In this document: positions 1 through 7,142 of the stretch, in pieces
Numbering within the stretch: the first letter of the stretch is position 1
How the letters are laid out: every line of letters starts with the position of its first letter
Assembly (NCBI GenBank): GCA_902796535.1
Contig: CADBPL010000067.1
Span: 1-17,594, forward strand
Source: Oscillospiraceae bacterium
GTDB lineage: Bacteria > Bacillota > Clostridia > Oscillospirales > Acutalibacteraceae
Direction: 5' to 3'
Length of the DNA: 17,594 bases
Notes under the pieces: generated by a model
The model's database searches: none
What the model saw: the letters and a program-made list of their open reading frames with translations, nothing else
Told to the model about the DNA's origin: nothing
Translations under genes and position numbers: made by a program

Positions 1-1
1 C

Positions 2-169
2 GAGCCCAAGCCGGTGCCGAGGCCCGAGCCCAAGCCGGTGCCGAAGCCAGAACCCAAGCCGGTGCCGAAGCCCGAACCCAAGCCGGTGCCGAAGCCCGAA
101 CCCAAGCCGATGCCGAAGCCCGAGCCCAAACCGGTGCCGAAGCCCGAACCAAAGTCGGTGTCGAAGCCC
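2..169 (+). repeat. 24-bp in-frame tandem repeat, 7 copies
   Basis: Seven consecutive 24-base units start at 2, 26, 50, 74, 98, 122 and 146, each encoding EPKPVPKP or a close variant. The middle copies are almost identical at the DNA level and the last (EPKSVSKP) is the most diverged. The array may extend beyond the left edge. Copy number could vary between strains by slippage without breaking the frame. Confidence 0.9.
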
Positions 170-328
170 GAACCCATTGAAACGCCGAAGGTCGGCGATC
201 GGTTCGCCCGGCCGGACGCTTCCGCAGCGAGCCGATTTGAACCGAAGCCAAACATCCTCAATGAACAGGACGAGGAATTGGAAGCGCTGCTCAACCGTTC
301 GCTTGACGACGTGCTGAACGATCAGTGA
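2..328 (+). CDS. C-terminal part of a Pro/Lys/Glu-rich repeat protein (partial at 5' end)
   Basis: The reading frame is open from the window edge, so the true start lies upstream; the in-frame GTG at 14 sits inside the repeat and is unlikely to be the start. The visible part begins with seven 8-residue units of the form EPKPVPKP, with M, R or S substitutions in some copies. A short linker follows, then an acidic, probably helical tail (EELEALLNRSLDDVLNDQ). Such repeats usually form stiff extended spacers; no catalytic motif is visible. The stop lies 32 bases before the RnfA-like gene, so the two are probably co-transcribed. By position it could be a C-terminal extension of an Rnf subunit such as RnfB or RnfC, but that is a guess, because the upstream domain is outside the window. 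Confidence 0.75.
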   Translation, partial: EPKPVPRPEPKPVPKPEPKPVPKPEPKPVPKPEPKPMPKPEPKPVPKPEPKSVSKPEPIETPKVGDRFARPDASAASRFEPKPNILNEQDEELEALLNRSLDDVLNDQ

Positions 329-360
329 CCGGGATGAACTGAGAAGGAGAAGAATACGCT

Positions 361-948
361 ATGGTGTTTGCTTTTTTGAACGCCGCTGTTTTTGCGCTGC
401 TGCTGCAAAATCTGGTGTTTAACGGCGGCTTCGGCATGAGCGAAGCGGTTCGCATTGCCACCAAGCCGAAGGAGTTTTTGCCCCTTGCGTTCACGGTTGC
501 CTTTTTTACGGGCACAACAGCCGCCGTGTGCAGCGCGCTGGATCTGATCCCGAAGGTGCGCGGCTTAACGACCGCTTATCACCTGTTGATCTATTGCGCC
601 GTGCTGGCCGCCGTTTATCTGGGCTTTACGGCGGTGATCCGTTACGGCCTGAAAAAGAAAAATGAAGACATTCACCGCATCGGTATGGCGGCGGTGAACA
701 CGCTGGTGCTCGCCGTGCCCATGATTAACCGCCGCGCTGCTTTCGGTGTGCTGGAATCCATCGGCCTCGGCCTTGGCGCGGGGCTGGCGTTCGTGCTGGC
801 GGTGCTGCTCATCGGCGCAGGGCAGGATCAGCTGAGCCAGAACGAAACGATCCCGGGCGCGTTCCGCGGCAAACCGGCGCTGTTTGTTTACATTGCGCTC
901 GTTTCACTCGGCTTTGTCGGTATGTCCGGTCAGGCCATGTTTGTGTGA
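361..948 (+). CDS. RnfA/NqrE-family integral membrane protein, apparently lacking the Fe-S cysteines
   Basis: 195 residues with about six hydrophobic helices, the size and layout of RnfA/RnfE and NqrD/NqrE, the membrane subunits of ion-pumping ferredoxin:NAD or NADH:quinone oxidoreductases. Compared from memory with E. coli RnfA, the clearest matches are the C-terminus (IPGAFRGKPALFVYIAL... then LGFVGMSG) and the AVCSALDLIP stretch in helix 2. True RnfA has a Cys after the first helix (GLCP) and another in the second half-repeat (TTNCA), which together help hold an Fe-S cluster in the membrane. Here those places read NGGFGMS and VNTLVLAV, without Cys. It may therefore be a divergent paralogue rather than a working RnfA. 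An AGAAGGAGA ribosome site at about 341-349 supports the ATG start. The gene lies between a repeat protein and a small anchored protein. Family is fairly sure; loss of function is inferred. Confidence 0.72.
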   Translation: MVFAFLNAAVFALLLQNLVFNGGFGMSEAVRIATKPKEFLPLAFTVAFFTGTTAAVCSALDLIPKVRGLTTAYHLLIYCAVLAAVYLGFTAVIRYGLKKKNEDIHRIGMAAVNTLVLAVPMINRRAAFGVLESIGLGLGAGLAFVLAVLLIGAGQDQLSQNETIPGAFRGKPALFVYIALVSLGFVGMSGQAMFV

Positions 949-966
949 AAAAAGGGGGTGGCGGCC

Positions 967-1269
967 ATGCCAATGGATGAAAAAGAATTGTTTGATCTGC
1001 TCAATCAGGAAAAAGCGCCGCCGTCGGAGGAGGATTTTCGCCCCATCATTCCGGAACCGGAGATCCGCCGCCGCAGCGCATATTACTTCCGGCGGGATTA
1101 TCCCGAAACCGATTCACCCACGTCGACCCACACCATCACCTTTGCGCAGCAGGAGCGCCGCCGCAAGAACCGCAACCGCATCCTTTACGCGCTGTTGCTG
1201 CTGGCCGTGTTCACGCTCGTTTTCGTTATCACGGCAACCTGCATGAAAATCTCCCAGCAGCCGATCTGA
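967..1269 (+). CDS. Small C-terminally anchored membrane protein of unknown function
   Basis: 100 residues, not recognised. The start is placed at ATG 967 because AAGGGGGTG ends 6 bases before it; an ATG at 973 and the upstream GTG at 958, inside the ribosome site, are alternatives. The N-terminal 60 or so residues are polar and acidic then basic (DEKELFDLLNQEK near the start, an RRR cluster near 34-36, QERRRKNRNR near 62-71). One strong transmembrane helix follows at about 72-91, then a short tail. The basic run just before the helix suggests the N-terminal part stays in the cytoplasm. It starts 18 bases after the RnfA-like gene and is the last gene before the terminator, so it probably belongs to the same transcript and may be a partner of that protein. 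Confidence 0.65.
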   Translation: MPMDEKELFDLLNQEKAPPSEEDFRPIIPEPEIRRRSAYYFRRDYPETDSPTSTHTITFAQQERRRKNRNRILYALLLLAVFTLVFVITATCMKISQQPI

Positions 1270-1287
1270 GCAGAATTAAAAAAGAAT

Positions 1288-1330
1288 AAAACGGCTTGAC
1301 GCCCAACGCGGGCATATCAAGCCGTTTTTT
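1288..1330. terminator. Bidirectional Rho-independent terminator between convergent genes
   Basis: Perfect arms ACGGCTTGA (1291-1299) and TCAAGCCGT (1317-1325), extended by AAA/TTT pairs, enclose a second small GCCC/GGGC stem (1301-1304 with 1310-1313). A T-run follows on the + strand (1325-1330). On the - strand the A-rich stretch 1277-1290 gives a U-run. It can end both the RnfA-like transcript and the rlmB transcript. Confidence 0.92.
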
Positions 1331-1375
1331 GTTTTGTTTTGTTAAAAAGCGTCGGCGGGATGTTCACGCTGTGTG

Positions 1376-4036
1376 TTATTCCCGACCGGCGAGGGGAACG
1401 GCAAGGCCGACGAGCACCCACACGAACTGGCACAGGCACACAACGAGCGGCGAAACGGCGGCGGGGAGCAGCGACAGGATCGTCACGATCAGCAGCCCGG
1501 CGGCGCAGCAGGCGATCTGCTGGGCGTTGATGCGCCCGGCAATGCCGCAAAGGCGGCCGGCGGCGCGCACGGCGTGCAGGAAGGCGAGGGGCGAGCCGTT
1601 GTGAACCAGCTTGGCCTCCAGCCGCGGGTTCACACGCTTGGCGTAAGCGGTCAGCACTTCGCCGGCGGCGTTGCTCACCACCTTGATGCTGCTCACGGGG
1701 ATGCCGAAGGTCATGGCAATGGATTTTTCGGTGATATTCGGGTCGGTGGAACGCACCAGAAGGTTGATGCCGCTTTCTTCGATCTTGCGCACATTTTCGG
1801 CAATGCGCACGTCGGTGCCGTAGCTGACTACGAACAGGGCGATGAGCTTGCTGTTGTCGGCCAGATACAACACGCGGCGGCCGCCGCGGGCGTAGCGGGA
1901 TTCCTTTGCCTCTTCCGGGATTTCGATGTTGTGGTTTTCCATCATGCGGCGGTTGCCCAAAACCACACAGCGCCCCCGGATCCAGCCAGAAAGCCCCAGC
2001 CGTTCTTCATAGATCAGCTCTTCCACGGGCAGGAGCAGCTCCTTGCGGCCCATGACCACGTTGCCCAACAGCGCGCCGATGGGGCCGCCCACGGCAAGGA
2101 TCATGGAAGCGGCGGTCAGGATCGCCTCATCAATGCGCACGCCGCCGAACGGCTTCATGCCGTGAATGTCGCAGCATTCGGCCGGGAACAGATCGGCGGC
2201 GTCCACGGCAACAACGTTGGTGGTTTCATATTCAAACGCGGCGGCGTAGCTGCTCAGAAAACCGCCGTCATCACGCAGGCGGCTGTTGGTGCGGCTGAGC
2301 GGCAGCGCAAGCGCAATGGCCGATGAAACGGGAATGCTCATGCACATGGCGCAGCTGAAAATGCTGAACGCATAGGCAACGTCTTTTTTGGCAAGGCCGA
2401 CAATGACGGCCAGCACGAACGACGCTGCGGCGCCAACGGGCGTCAGCCAGGCGCAAAGGTCGTCGGTCGAATCGCCCGCAAAGGCATAGGAGAGGAAGTT
2501 TGCGGCAAATTTTGCTTTGGCCGAATAGCGGATATCGGCGCCGCCTTCAACGCTTTCCTGCGCTAGCCGTTTGATATCGGCGGCGTTTTCAATGGTGTCG
2601 GCCGCGTAAAGATTGCCGCCGCGGTCAAGCGCGGACAGGAACAGGAAGTTTTTGGCAATATCGCTCAGCGAGATCAACTGACCCACGCCGAACAGCACAA
2701 CGGCCACCGCACCGAGCAGCGCAAAACAGGGCACATTTTTTCCTTCGGTGCTCAGACTGGCCGCGATCAGCTGCACAAAACACGCCACGAGCGCCGCAGC
2801 CACCGCCGTGCAGGCGTTCGGCCTGCCGCTGCCGTTGAAAAAGCAGGTGACGCCGCGCGAATAGATCGGCAGCCCGGCAAAGGTGCAGATCAGCAGCAAA
2901 AGCAGCGAAAAGAAGCAGCTTGCGGGCATCGTGCCCAGCCACTGCGGCGCAAGGCTTTCGTTCAAACCGGCAGCGACCGCGGGAATTGCGCCGGTGAACA
3001 GCAGCCCAAGGGCGCAAACGGCGCAGATGACGGTTGACGTAAGGGTGACGGTATGCTTTTTGTTCAGAAAACGGAACGTGCGGTTGCGATCCTGCGTGCG
3101 GTTGTATTCCACGCGCTGGCGGTTGGCGCGCGCTTTGGCTTTGATAAAAGAAAAGCGCTTGCCGCCGGCCAGCCCTTCGCCGCCGCTTTTTGTCATTTCT
3201 TCCAGGATCTCGGTGTTGATCTCTTTTTCTTTTTCTTCCACACCCTCCAGACGGAAGCTTTCCACCTTTTGAATGCGGTTTTCCTTCAGCTCGTTTTCCG
3301 CTTTTGCGTCGTCGATATATTCGCGTGTGCTCGTGTCGGGCATGAAGCCCTCCAGAACCATCTGCAGGTTTTTCTCTTTCGGCTTCGTTTCCTCCTGGGC
3401 GGGCTTTCTCTTCATTTTCAGCGCGTCTTCCGCCGCCATAATGGAGGGAACGGCGTTCAGATCCCCCGTTTTGCCGAACTTGTCGCTCTTGACAGTGACA
3501 ATGCCGGGGCGTTCAAAGAACCGGGGGGATTCCTGCATGGCTTTGACCGTGACCGTTTGGGTTCTGGACAGGTTTTCCTCGCCCTGAACCTGCTTTGCCC
3601 CGCTCTTTTTGGGGAAGGCCTGATTGATCTCAATCGTTTTTTCGGTGATCGCCGGGGCCTCTTCAACCGGCTTCGCCGCCTTTTCCGGTTCCGCTTTTGC
3701 GGCAAACGCCGTCGGATCAAACGCCTTCACCGGCTCGGATGCTTCGGGCGGCTCATTGGCGGCGGGCTCCGCCGCGATCTCAGCCTGTTCGGGCGATGCG
3801 GCGATCCGGCTCGCTTCGGCTGCGGCGGACCTTTCCGGCGCTTTCACCGGCTCCGGCGCGGCTGTTTTTTTGACCGGCGCAGGCGTGTAAGCCACCGGCT
3901 CAGCCTGCGCTTTGACCGGCTTTTTTGGTTCTTTCACCGGTTCCTGCGCGGGACGATACGGTTCCGGTTCTTCCGGCAGCGCAGTTTGGATCTGCGCCAA
4001 CAAGGCGTCTAAGGAAAGGTCAAAATCAAGGCTCAA
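1376..4036 (-). CDS. P-type-ATPase-like membrane protein with degenerate catalytic motifs and long low-complexity N-terminus
   Basis: 886 residues. Residues 1-330 are cytosolic and rich in Pro, Ala, Lys and Glu, without a recognised domain. Hydrophobic helices follow at about 331-350, 370-390, 407-427, 436-456, 531-549 and 553-580, with two more at 840-880. Between them is a region like the cytosolic part of P-type ATPases. A CMSIPV stretch (565-570) sits where the TM4 CPC-type motif would be. VDAADLF (611-617) aligns with the phosphorylation loop DKTGTL. VVLGNRRMM (691-699) resembles the nucleotide-binding-domain GN motif, and VRSTDPN (761-767) sits where TGDN belongs. I see no GDGxND motif. 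The Asp is kept but K, T, G and T are not, so catalysis by the usual cycle is doubtful. The start is a TTG with AAAGGAG 9 bases upstream. It lies 20 bases after rlmB, so they share a transcript. Transporter relic, sensor or scaffold are all possible; fold assignment is by motif memory. Confidence 0.6.
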   Translation of the reverse strand: MSLDFDLSLDALLAQIQTALPEEPEPYRPAQEPVKEPKKPVKAQAEPVAYTPAPVKKTAAPEPVKAPERSAAAEASRIAASPEQAEIAAEPAANEPPEASEPVKAFDPTAFAAKAEPEKAAKPVEEAPAITEKTIEINQAFPKKSGAKQVQGEENLSRTQTVTVKAMQESPRFFERPGIVTVKSDKFGKTGDLNAVPSIMAAEDALKMKRKPAQEETKPKEKNLQMVLEGFMPDTSTREYIDDAKAENELKENRIQKVESFRLEGVEEKEKEINTEILEEMTKSGGEGLAGGKRFSFIKAKARANRQRVEYNRTQDRNRTFRFLNKKHTVTLTSTVICAVCALGLLFTGAIPAVAAGLNESLAPQWLGTMPASCFFSLLLLLICTFAGLPIYSRGVTCFFNGSGRPNACTAVAAALVACFVQLIAASLSTEGKNVPCFALLGAVAVVLFGVGQLISLSDIAKNFLFLSALDRGGNLYAADTIENAADIKRLAQESVEGGADIRYSAKAKFAANFLSYAFAGDSTDDLCAWLTPVGAAASFVLAVIVGLAKKDVAYAFSIFSCAMCMSIPVSSAIALALPLSRTNSRLRDDGGFLSSYAAAFEYETTNVVAVDAADLFPAECCDIHGMKPFGGVRIDEAILTAASMILAVGGPIGALLGNVVMGRKELLLPVEELIYEERLGLSGWIRGRCVVLGNRRMMENHNIEIPEEAKESRYARGGRRVLYLADNSKLIALFVVSYGTDVRIAENVRKIEESGINLLVRSTDPNITEKSIAMTFGIPVSSIKVVSNAAGEVLTAYAKRVNPRLEAKLVHNGSPLAFLHAVRAAGRLCGIAGRINAQQIACCAAGLLIVTILSLLPAAVSPLVVCLCQFVWVLVGLAVPLAGRE

Positions 4037-4056
4037 TTTTGTCAGCTCCTTTCGGG

Positions 4057-4797
4057 TTACGACCGTTGTTCAGCAACTTCAAACATCAAAATACCTGCGG
4101 CGACCGAGGCGTTGAGGGAATTGACGTGCCCTTTCATGGGCAGGGAAACGATCACGTCGCATTTTTCTTTGACCAGGCGGCCAAGCCCCCGCCCCTCAGA
4201 ACCGATCACGAGCGCGACGCCGCCGCTGAAATCGGTTTGGCGCCAGCTCTGCCCGTCCATATCCGCGCCGTAGACCCACACGCCGCGCTGCTTCAATTCC
4301 TCAAGCAGGCTGGGCAGGTTGGCCACGCGCGCTACGGGCACATATTCGATGGCGCCGGCGGAGGATTTGCCCACAGCGTAGCTCAGCCCGGCGTTGCGCC
4401 GTTTGGGAATGATCACGCCGTGCGCACCGGCCGCGTCCGCACTGCGGATGATGGCGCCCAAATTGTGCGGATCCTCGATCTCGTCGCAAACAATAATAAA
4501 CGGTTTTTCATTTTTGGCCTGCGCCGCGTTGAAAATATCGTCAACGCTCGCGTATTCGTGGGCGGCAACATAGGCGGCAACGCCCTGATGGTTGCCTTCG
4601 CCGCACAGATAGTCCAGCTTCTTTTTGTCGACTTCCTTCACCACAACGCCTTTTTCGCGGCATTGCGCAATGAGCTTGCCGAGGCTGCCGCTGCGCTCGC
4701 CCCGGGCGATGAGCAGGCTGTCGATCTCGCGCCCGCTGCGCAGCGCTTCGGCTACGGCGTTGCGCCCGATGATGAGGTCAGGCTTTTGTTCTTCCAT
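4057..4797 (-). CDS. rlmB: 23S rRNA (guanosine-2'-O)-methyltransferase RlmB, SpoU/TrmH family
   Basis: 246 residues from the chosen start, typical for the family. It transfers a methyl group from S-adenosylmethionine to a ribose 2'-OH; RlmB acts on G2251 of 23S rRNA in the peptidyl transferase centre. An N-terminal substrate-binding domain (LIIGRNAVAEALRSG near 8-22) precedes the SPOUT knot domain with its three motifs: DPHNLGAIIRSADAAG (109-124), IGSEGRGL (198-205) and LPMKGHVNSLNASVA (219-233). The Asn and Arg in motif 1 and the Asn-Ser-Leu-Asn in motif 3 are the expected conserved residues. ATG 4797 is preferred over ATG 4827 because GGAGAAG lies 6 bases upstream of it. It has its own promoter and heads a two-gene unit. 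The exact target base cannot be read from sequence, so a related SpoU methyltransferase remains possible. Confidence 0.9.
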   Translation of the reverse strand: MEEQKPDLIIGRNAVAEALRSGREIDSLLIARGERSGSLGKLIAQCREKGVVVKEVDKKKLDYLCGEGNHQGVAAYVAAHEYASVDDIFNAAQAKNEKPFIIVCDEIEDPHNLGAIIRSADAAGAHGVIIPKRRNAGLSYAVGKSSAGAIEYVPVARVANLPSLLEELKQRGVWVYGADMDGQSWRQTDFSGGVALVIGSEGRGLGRLVKEKCDVIVSLPMKGHVNSLNASVAAGILMFEVAEQRS

Positions 4798-4803
4798 GAT
4801 TTT

Positions 4804-4810
4804 CTTCTCC
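4804..4810 (-). promoter_or_regulatory. Ribosome binding site that decides the rlmB start
   Basis: On the minus strand this reads GGAGAAG, 6 bases from ATG 4797. The longer candidate start at 4827 has no comparable site, so the extra ten residues are probably untranslated. Confidence 0.75.
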
Positions 4811-4861
4811 GGGGCAGCCGCCGGCACGCGCCGCAGCCGCCGAAATATTGATATTCGATTT

Positions 4862-4890
4862 ATTATACCATATTTAGTTTAAAAAGCCAA
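4862..4890 (-). promoter_or_regulatory. Sigma-A-type promoter for rlmB and the ATPase-like gene
   Basis: Reading the minus strand: TTGGCT (4885-4890), a 17-base spacer, then TATAAT (4862-4867), a perfect -10 hexamer. It lies about 65 bases upstream of the rlmB start in an AT-rich patch shared with the divergent spoIIE control region. Confidence 0.75.
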
Positions 4891-4917
4891 TCATTTTTCA
4901 AAAAAATACAAGAGATA

Positions 4918-4950
4918 GTGACATTTTTTTGCAGCGCGCCGTGCTATGAT
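4918..4950 (+). promoter_or_regulatory. Candidate spoIIE promoter with long (21-bp) spacer
   Basis: GTGACA (4918-4923) and TATGAT (4945-4950) are separated by 21 bases. That is too long for an ordinary sigma-A promoter, but is the kind of spacing described for Spo0A-activated sigma-A promoters of Bacillus such as spoIIE and spoIIG. No perfect TGTCGAA Spo0A box is present; TTTTTCAAA near 4894 and TTGTCAAA near 5002 are imperfect candidates. Using only the -10 with 17-base spacing gives no good -35. Confidence 0.45.
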
Positions 4951-4962
4951 GGGCACAGGTGA

Positions 4963-5003
4963 CGCTGATCCGGGCAGGACCCGTTGATCGGCGGGCGTTT
5001 TTT
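4963..5003 (+). terminator. Terminator-like hairpin in the spoIIE leader
   Basis: CGCTGATC (4963-4970) pairs with GATCGGCG (4986-4993) with one G-U pair. Inside it, CGGG (4971-4974) pairs with CCCG (4980-4983) around a CAGGA loop. Four bases later comes T6 (4998-5003). The hairpin starts within about 10 bases of the start of transcription predicted from TATGAT, and the spoIIE ribosome site follows about 30 bases after the T-run. It could act as an early terminator or attenuator, or simply as a 5' stabilising hairpin. Confidence 0.5.
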
Positions 5004-5045
5004 GTCAAATGAAGCAAAACGATAAAACGATCGGGGAGTTGGCCT

Positions 5046-7100
5046 ATGGCGGAAAAGAATCAAAAAATCAGACAGGCTCTGCGCTTTTCTCCGGGCGGCA
5101 AAGAGCTGATCGTGCAGCAGGCGGCGGGGTTTTTGTTTTCACTCGGCTTTTCGGCAACGGCGCTGTTCGGCACGGTTTCGCCCTTTGCCTGCGCATTTGC
5201 CGCGGCGGTTGAGCAGCGCCGGATCCCGGCCGTGCTGCTCGGCGGCTGCCTGGGCTGCTTTTTGCGCCTGAGCGGCACGGCGGCGGTGCAGAAGGCGGCG
5301 GCGCTGGCCGTTGTCTGCTTTGTCAACACCCTGCTGAGCAAAGCGTCGTTCGTGCGCCAAAGCGCCCTGGGGCGCGGCGTCAACGCGGCGGCGAGCCTGT
5401 TGGCGGCAAGTGTTGTCGTGATGGCGGCGCAGGGGTTTTCATTGGACGGCGTGCTGTCGGGCGTGTGCGAAGCCGTACTCGGCGGCGCGGGCGGTTATTT
5501 GTTTTACGGCGCGGTGCAGGCGCAAAACGCCCTGAGCGAACAGCGGCCGCTCGACGGAGAGCAGCGGGCAAGTCTGCTCTTTTTTTGCTGCGTGCTGTTC
5601 GGATCGGTGGAATTCATTCAGGCGGCGGGCATTTCGTTTGCGCGCATCGCGGCGGTGCTGTTCATTCTGGCCTGCGCGCATCGCGGCAGCCTCGGCGCGG
5701 CGGCGGTGAGCGGCTGTGCGCTGGGGTTCACGCTGGGCGTTTTTGAAGCGGCTCCGCCGCTCGGCGGCGCCTACACCTTCGGCGCGCTGCTGGCCGGGCT
5801 GGCCGGGGGCAGGGCGCGGTTCCCGAAGGCGTTCGGCTTTTTGGCGGCCGGCAGCGTGGTGCTGCTGCTGGATGAAAGCCGGACGGCGCTGACGGTTCCG
5901 TTTTTGCTGGAAAGCACGCTGGGCTGCGCCGTGTTTTTGTTTTTACCCGAGATGATGTTTGAAAAAGCGGAAAAGCTGCTGCGGCCGGGCGAACGGCTGC
6001 CGCAGGCCGAAGCAATGAAGCACCTGCTGCTCATGCGCGTCGGTCATGTGAAAAAAGCAATGGGAGAAGTGTCAATGGCCATGGAACGCATCACAGATGA
6101 GATCGGCCGCTACGACGAAGCGGACAGGCAGGATGAAAAGGGCGCGCTGGTGTTCGATCAGTTCCGCCATATGGCGGGCGTGCTCGACGACGTGTCGCTG
6201 CGGCTGGCGGAGGACGTCACCTTTGACACGGCGGCGGCGCAGCGCATCAAAACGGCGCTTTATTCGTTTGGTATCACGCCCAGACAGGTGGTCTGCACCC
6301 GAACCGACGGCAGGGGGCGCGTGGAGATCAGCGCCGAACCGATCAGGGGCGGCGTCAGCCGCGCGGCGCTGGTCGGCGCGCTGGAAAAGGCAAGCGGCTT
6401 TTTGCTCAACAACCCGACCGTGACCGAGCGGGAGGACGGGACAAGCCTTGTGTTTGATGAGAAGCCGTCGCTGAGCCTGTGCATCGGCCATGCGCGCCAC
6501 GTTTGCGACGCGTCGGGGCTGTGCGGCGACCGGTTTGAGCGGTTCACCGACCGCGAGGGGCGGCAGGTGGTGCTGGTGAGCGACGGCATGGGCACGGGCG
6601 CCCGCGCAGCCATCGACGGCGCCGTGGCGTCGTGGCTGTTTGCGCGGCTGCTGGTGGCGGGGCTGAACCCCGCGAGCACGTTCCGGCTCACCAATTCGGC
6701 TCTGATCGCCAAATCCGCCGAAGAAACGCTGGCGACCATCGACGCCGTGCGCTTTGATCTGCACGCCAAACGCGCGGACTTTTTCAAAGCGGGGGCAAAT
6801 TACAGTCTGGTGCGCCGCGGCAGGCGCGTTGCGACCGTGGGCAAAAGCTCCATGCCGCTCGGTATCCTGCGCGAAACGCAGGTGGATGAAACCAGCCTGC
6901 CCATCGGCGCTGGCGACGTTGTTCTGGTCATGTCCGACGGCGTGGGCACGGACTGTCTGGAGCAGGTGAAAAGCGAACTCGTGCGCTACCGAAAAAACGA
7001 CCCCTCCGATCTGGCGGAGCGGGTCGTGAAAATCGCAAAGGAAAGCTCCCCCGCCGCTCATTGCGACGATATTACCGTGGTCGTCGTCATGGTTGGATGA
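5046..7100 (+). CDS. spoIIE: Stage II sporulation protein E (PP2C-type serine phosphatase)
   Basis: 684 residues, shorter than the roughly 827 of B. subtilis SpoIIE. SpoIIE sits at the polar sporulation septum and dephosphorylates the anti-anti-sigma factor SpoIIAA, releasing sigma-F in the forespore. Residues about 20-310 form a multi-helix membrane region. A central, partly helical regulatory region (about 310-500) follows. The C-terminal PP2C/SpoIIE domain has VSDGMGTG (metal-binding Asp near 513), MSDGVGTD (Asp near 631) and CDDITVVV (Asp 674 and 675), the expected metal-ligand motifs. ATG 5046 is supported by GGGGAG 7 bases upstream. The gene stands alone, with its own leader and terminator; in many Clostridia it is followed by tilS, hpt and ftsH, which are absent here. 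The shorter length seems to come from the N-terminal and central regions. Confidence 0.95.
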   Translation: MAEKNQKIRQALRFSPGGKELIVQQAAGFLFSLGFSATALFGTVSPFACAFAAAVEQRRIPAVLLGGCLGCFLRLSGTAAVQKAAALAVVCFVNTLLSKASFVRQSALGRGVNAAASLLAASVVVMAAQGFSLDGVLSGVCEAVLGGAGGYLFYGAVQAQNALSEQRPLDGEQRASLLFFCCVLFGSVEFIQAAGISFARIAAVLFILACAHRGSLGAAAVSGCALGFTLGVFEAAPPLGGAYTFGALLAGLAGGRARFPKAFGFLAAGSVVLLLDESRTALTVPFLLESTLGCAVFLFLPEMMFEKAEKLLRPGERLPQAEAMKHLLLMRVGHVKKAMGEVSMAMERITDEIGRYDEADRQDEKGALVFDQFRHMAGVLDDVSLRLAEDVTFDTAAAQRIKTALYSFGITPRQVVCTRTDGRGRVEISAEPIRGGVSRAALVGALEKASGFLLNNPTVTEREDGTSLVFDEKPSLSLCIGHARHVCDASGLCGDRFERFTDREGRQVVLVSDGMGTGARAAIDGAVASWLFARLLVAGLNPASTFRLTNSALIAKSAEETLATIDAVRFDLHAKRADFFKAGANYSLVRRGRRVATVGKSSMPLGILRETQVDETSLPIGAGDVVLVMSDGVGTDCLEQVKSELVRYRKNDPSDLAERVVKIAKESSPAAHCDDITVVVVMVG

Positions 7101-7142
7101 GCAGGCAGGTCAGCGGTCGGGATCAAAAAGCAAGAGGCAGAA

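Noticed and set aside
2..169. Collagen-like or cell-wall-spanning surface protein
   Set aside because: The repeats are PEPKPVPK, not Gly-X-Y, and no sorting signal or C-terminal anchor follows; the tail is an acidic helix.
1373..2326. 317-codon + strand frame opposite the ATPase-like gene (and a similar one at 3053-4012)
   Set aside because: Both mirror the codon bias of the minus-strand gene, have no convincing domain, and lie downstream of a terminator or without a promoter.
5009..5212. 67-codon frame overlapping the spoIIE start
   Set aside because: It overlaps spoIIE in another frame and lacks a ribosome site, while spoIIE itself has GGGGAG at proper spacing.
6072..7061. 329-codon minus-strand frame across spoIIE
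   Set aside because: It is the antisense shadow of the SpoIIE phosphatase domain, with composition typical of a reversed GC-rich gene.
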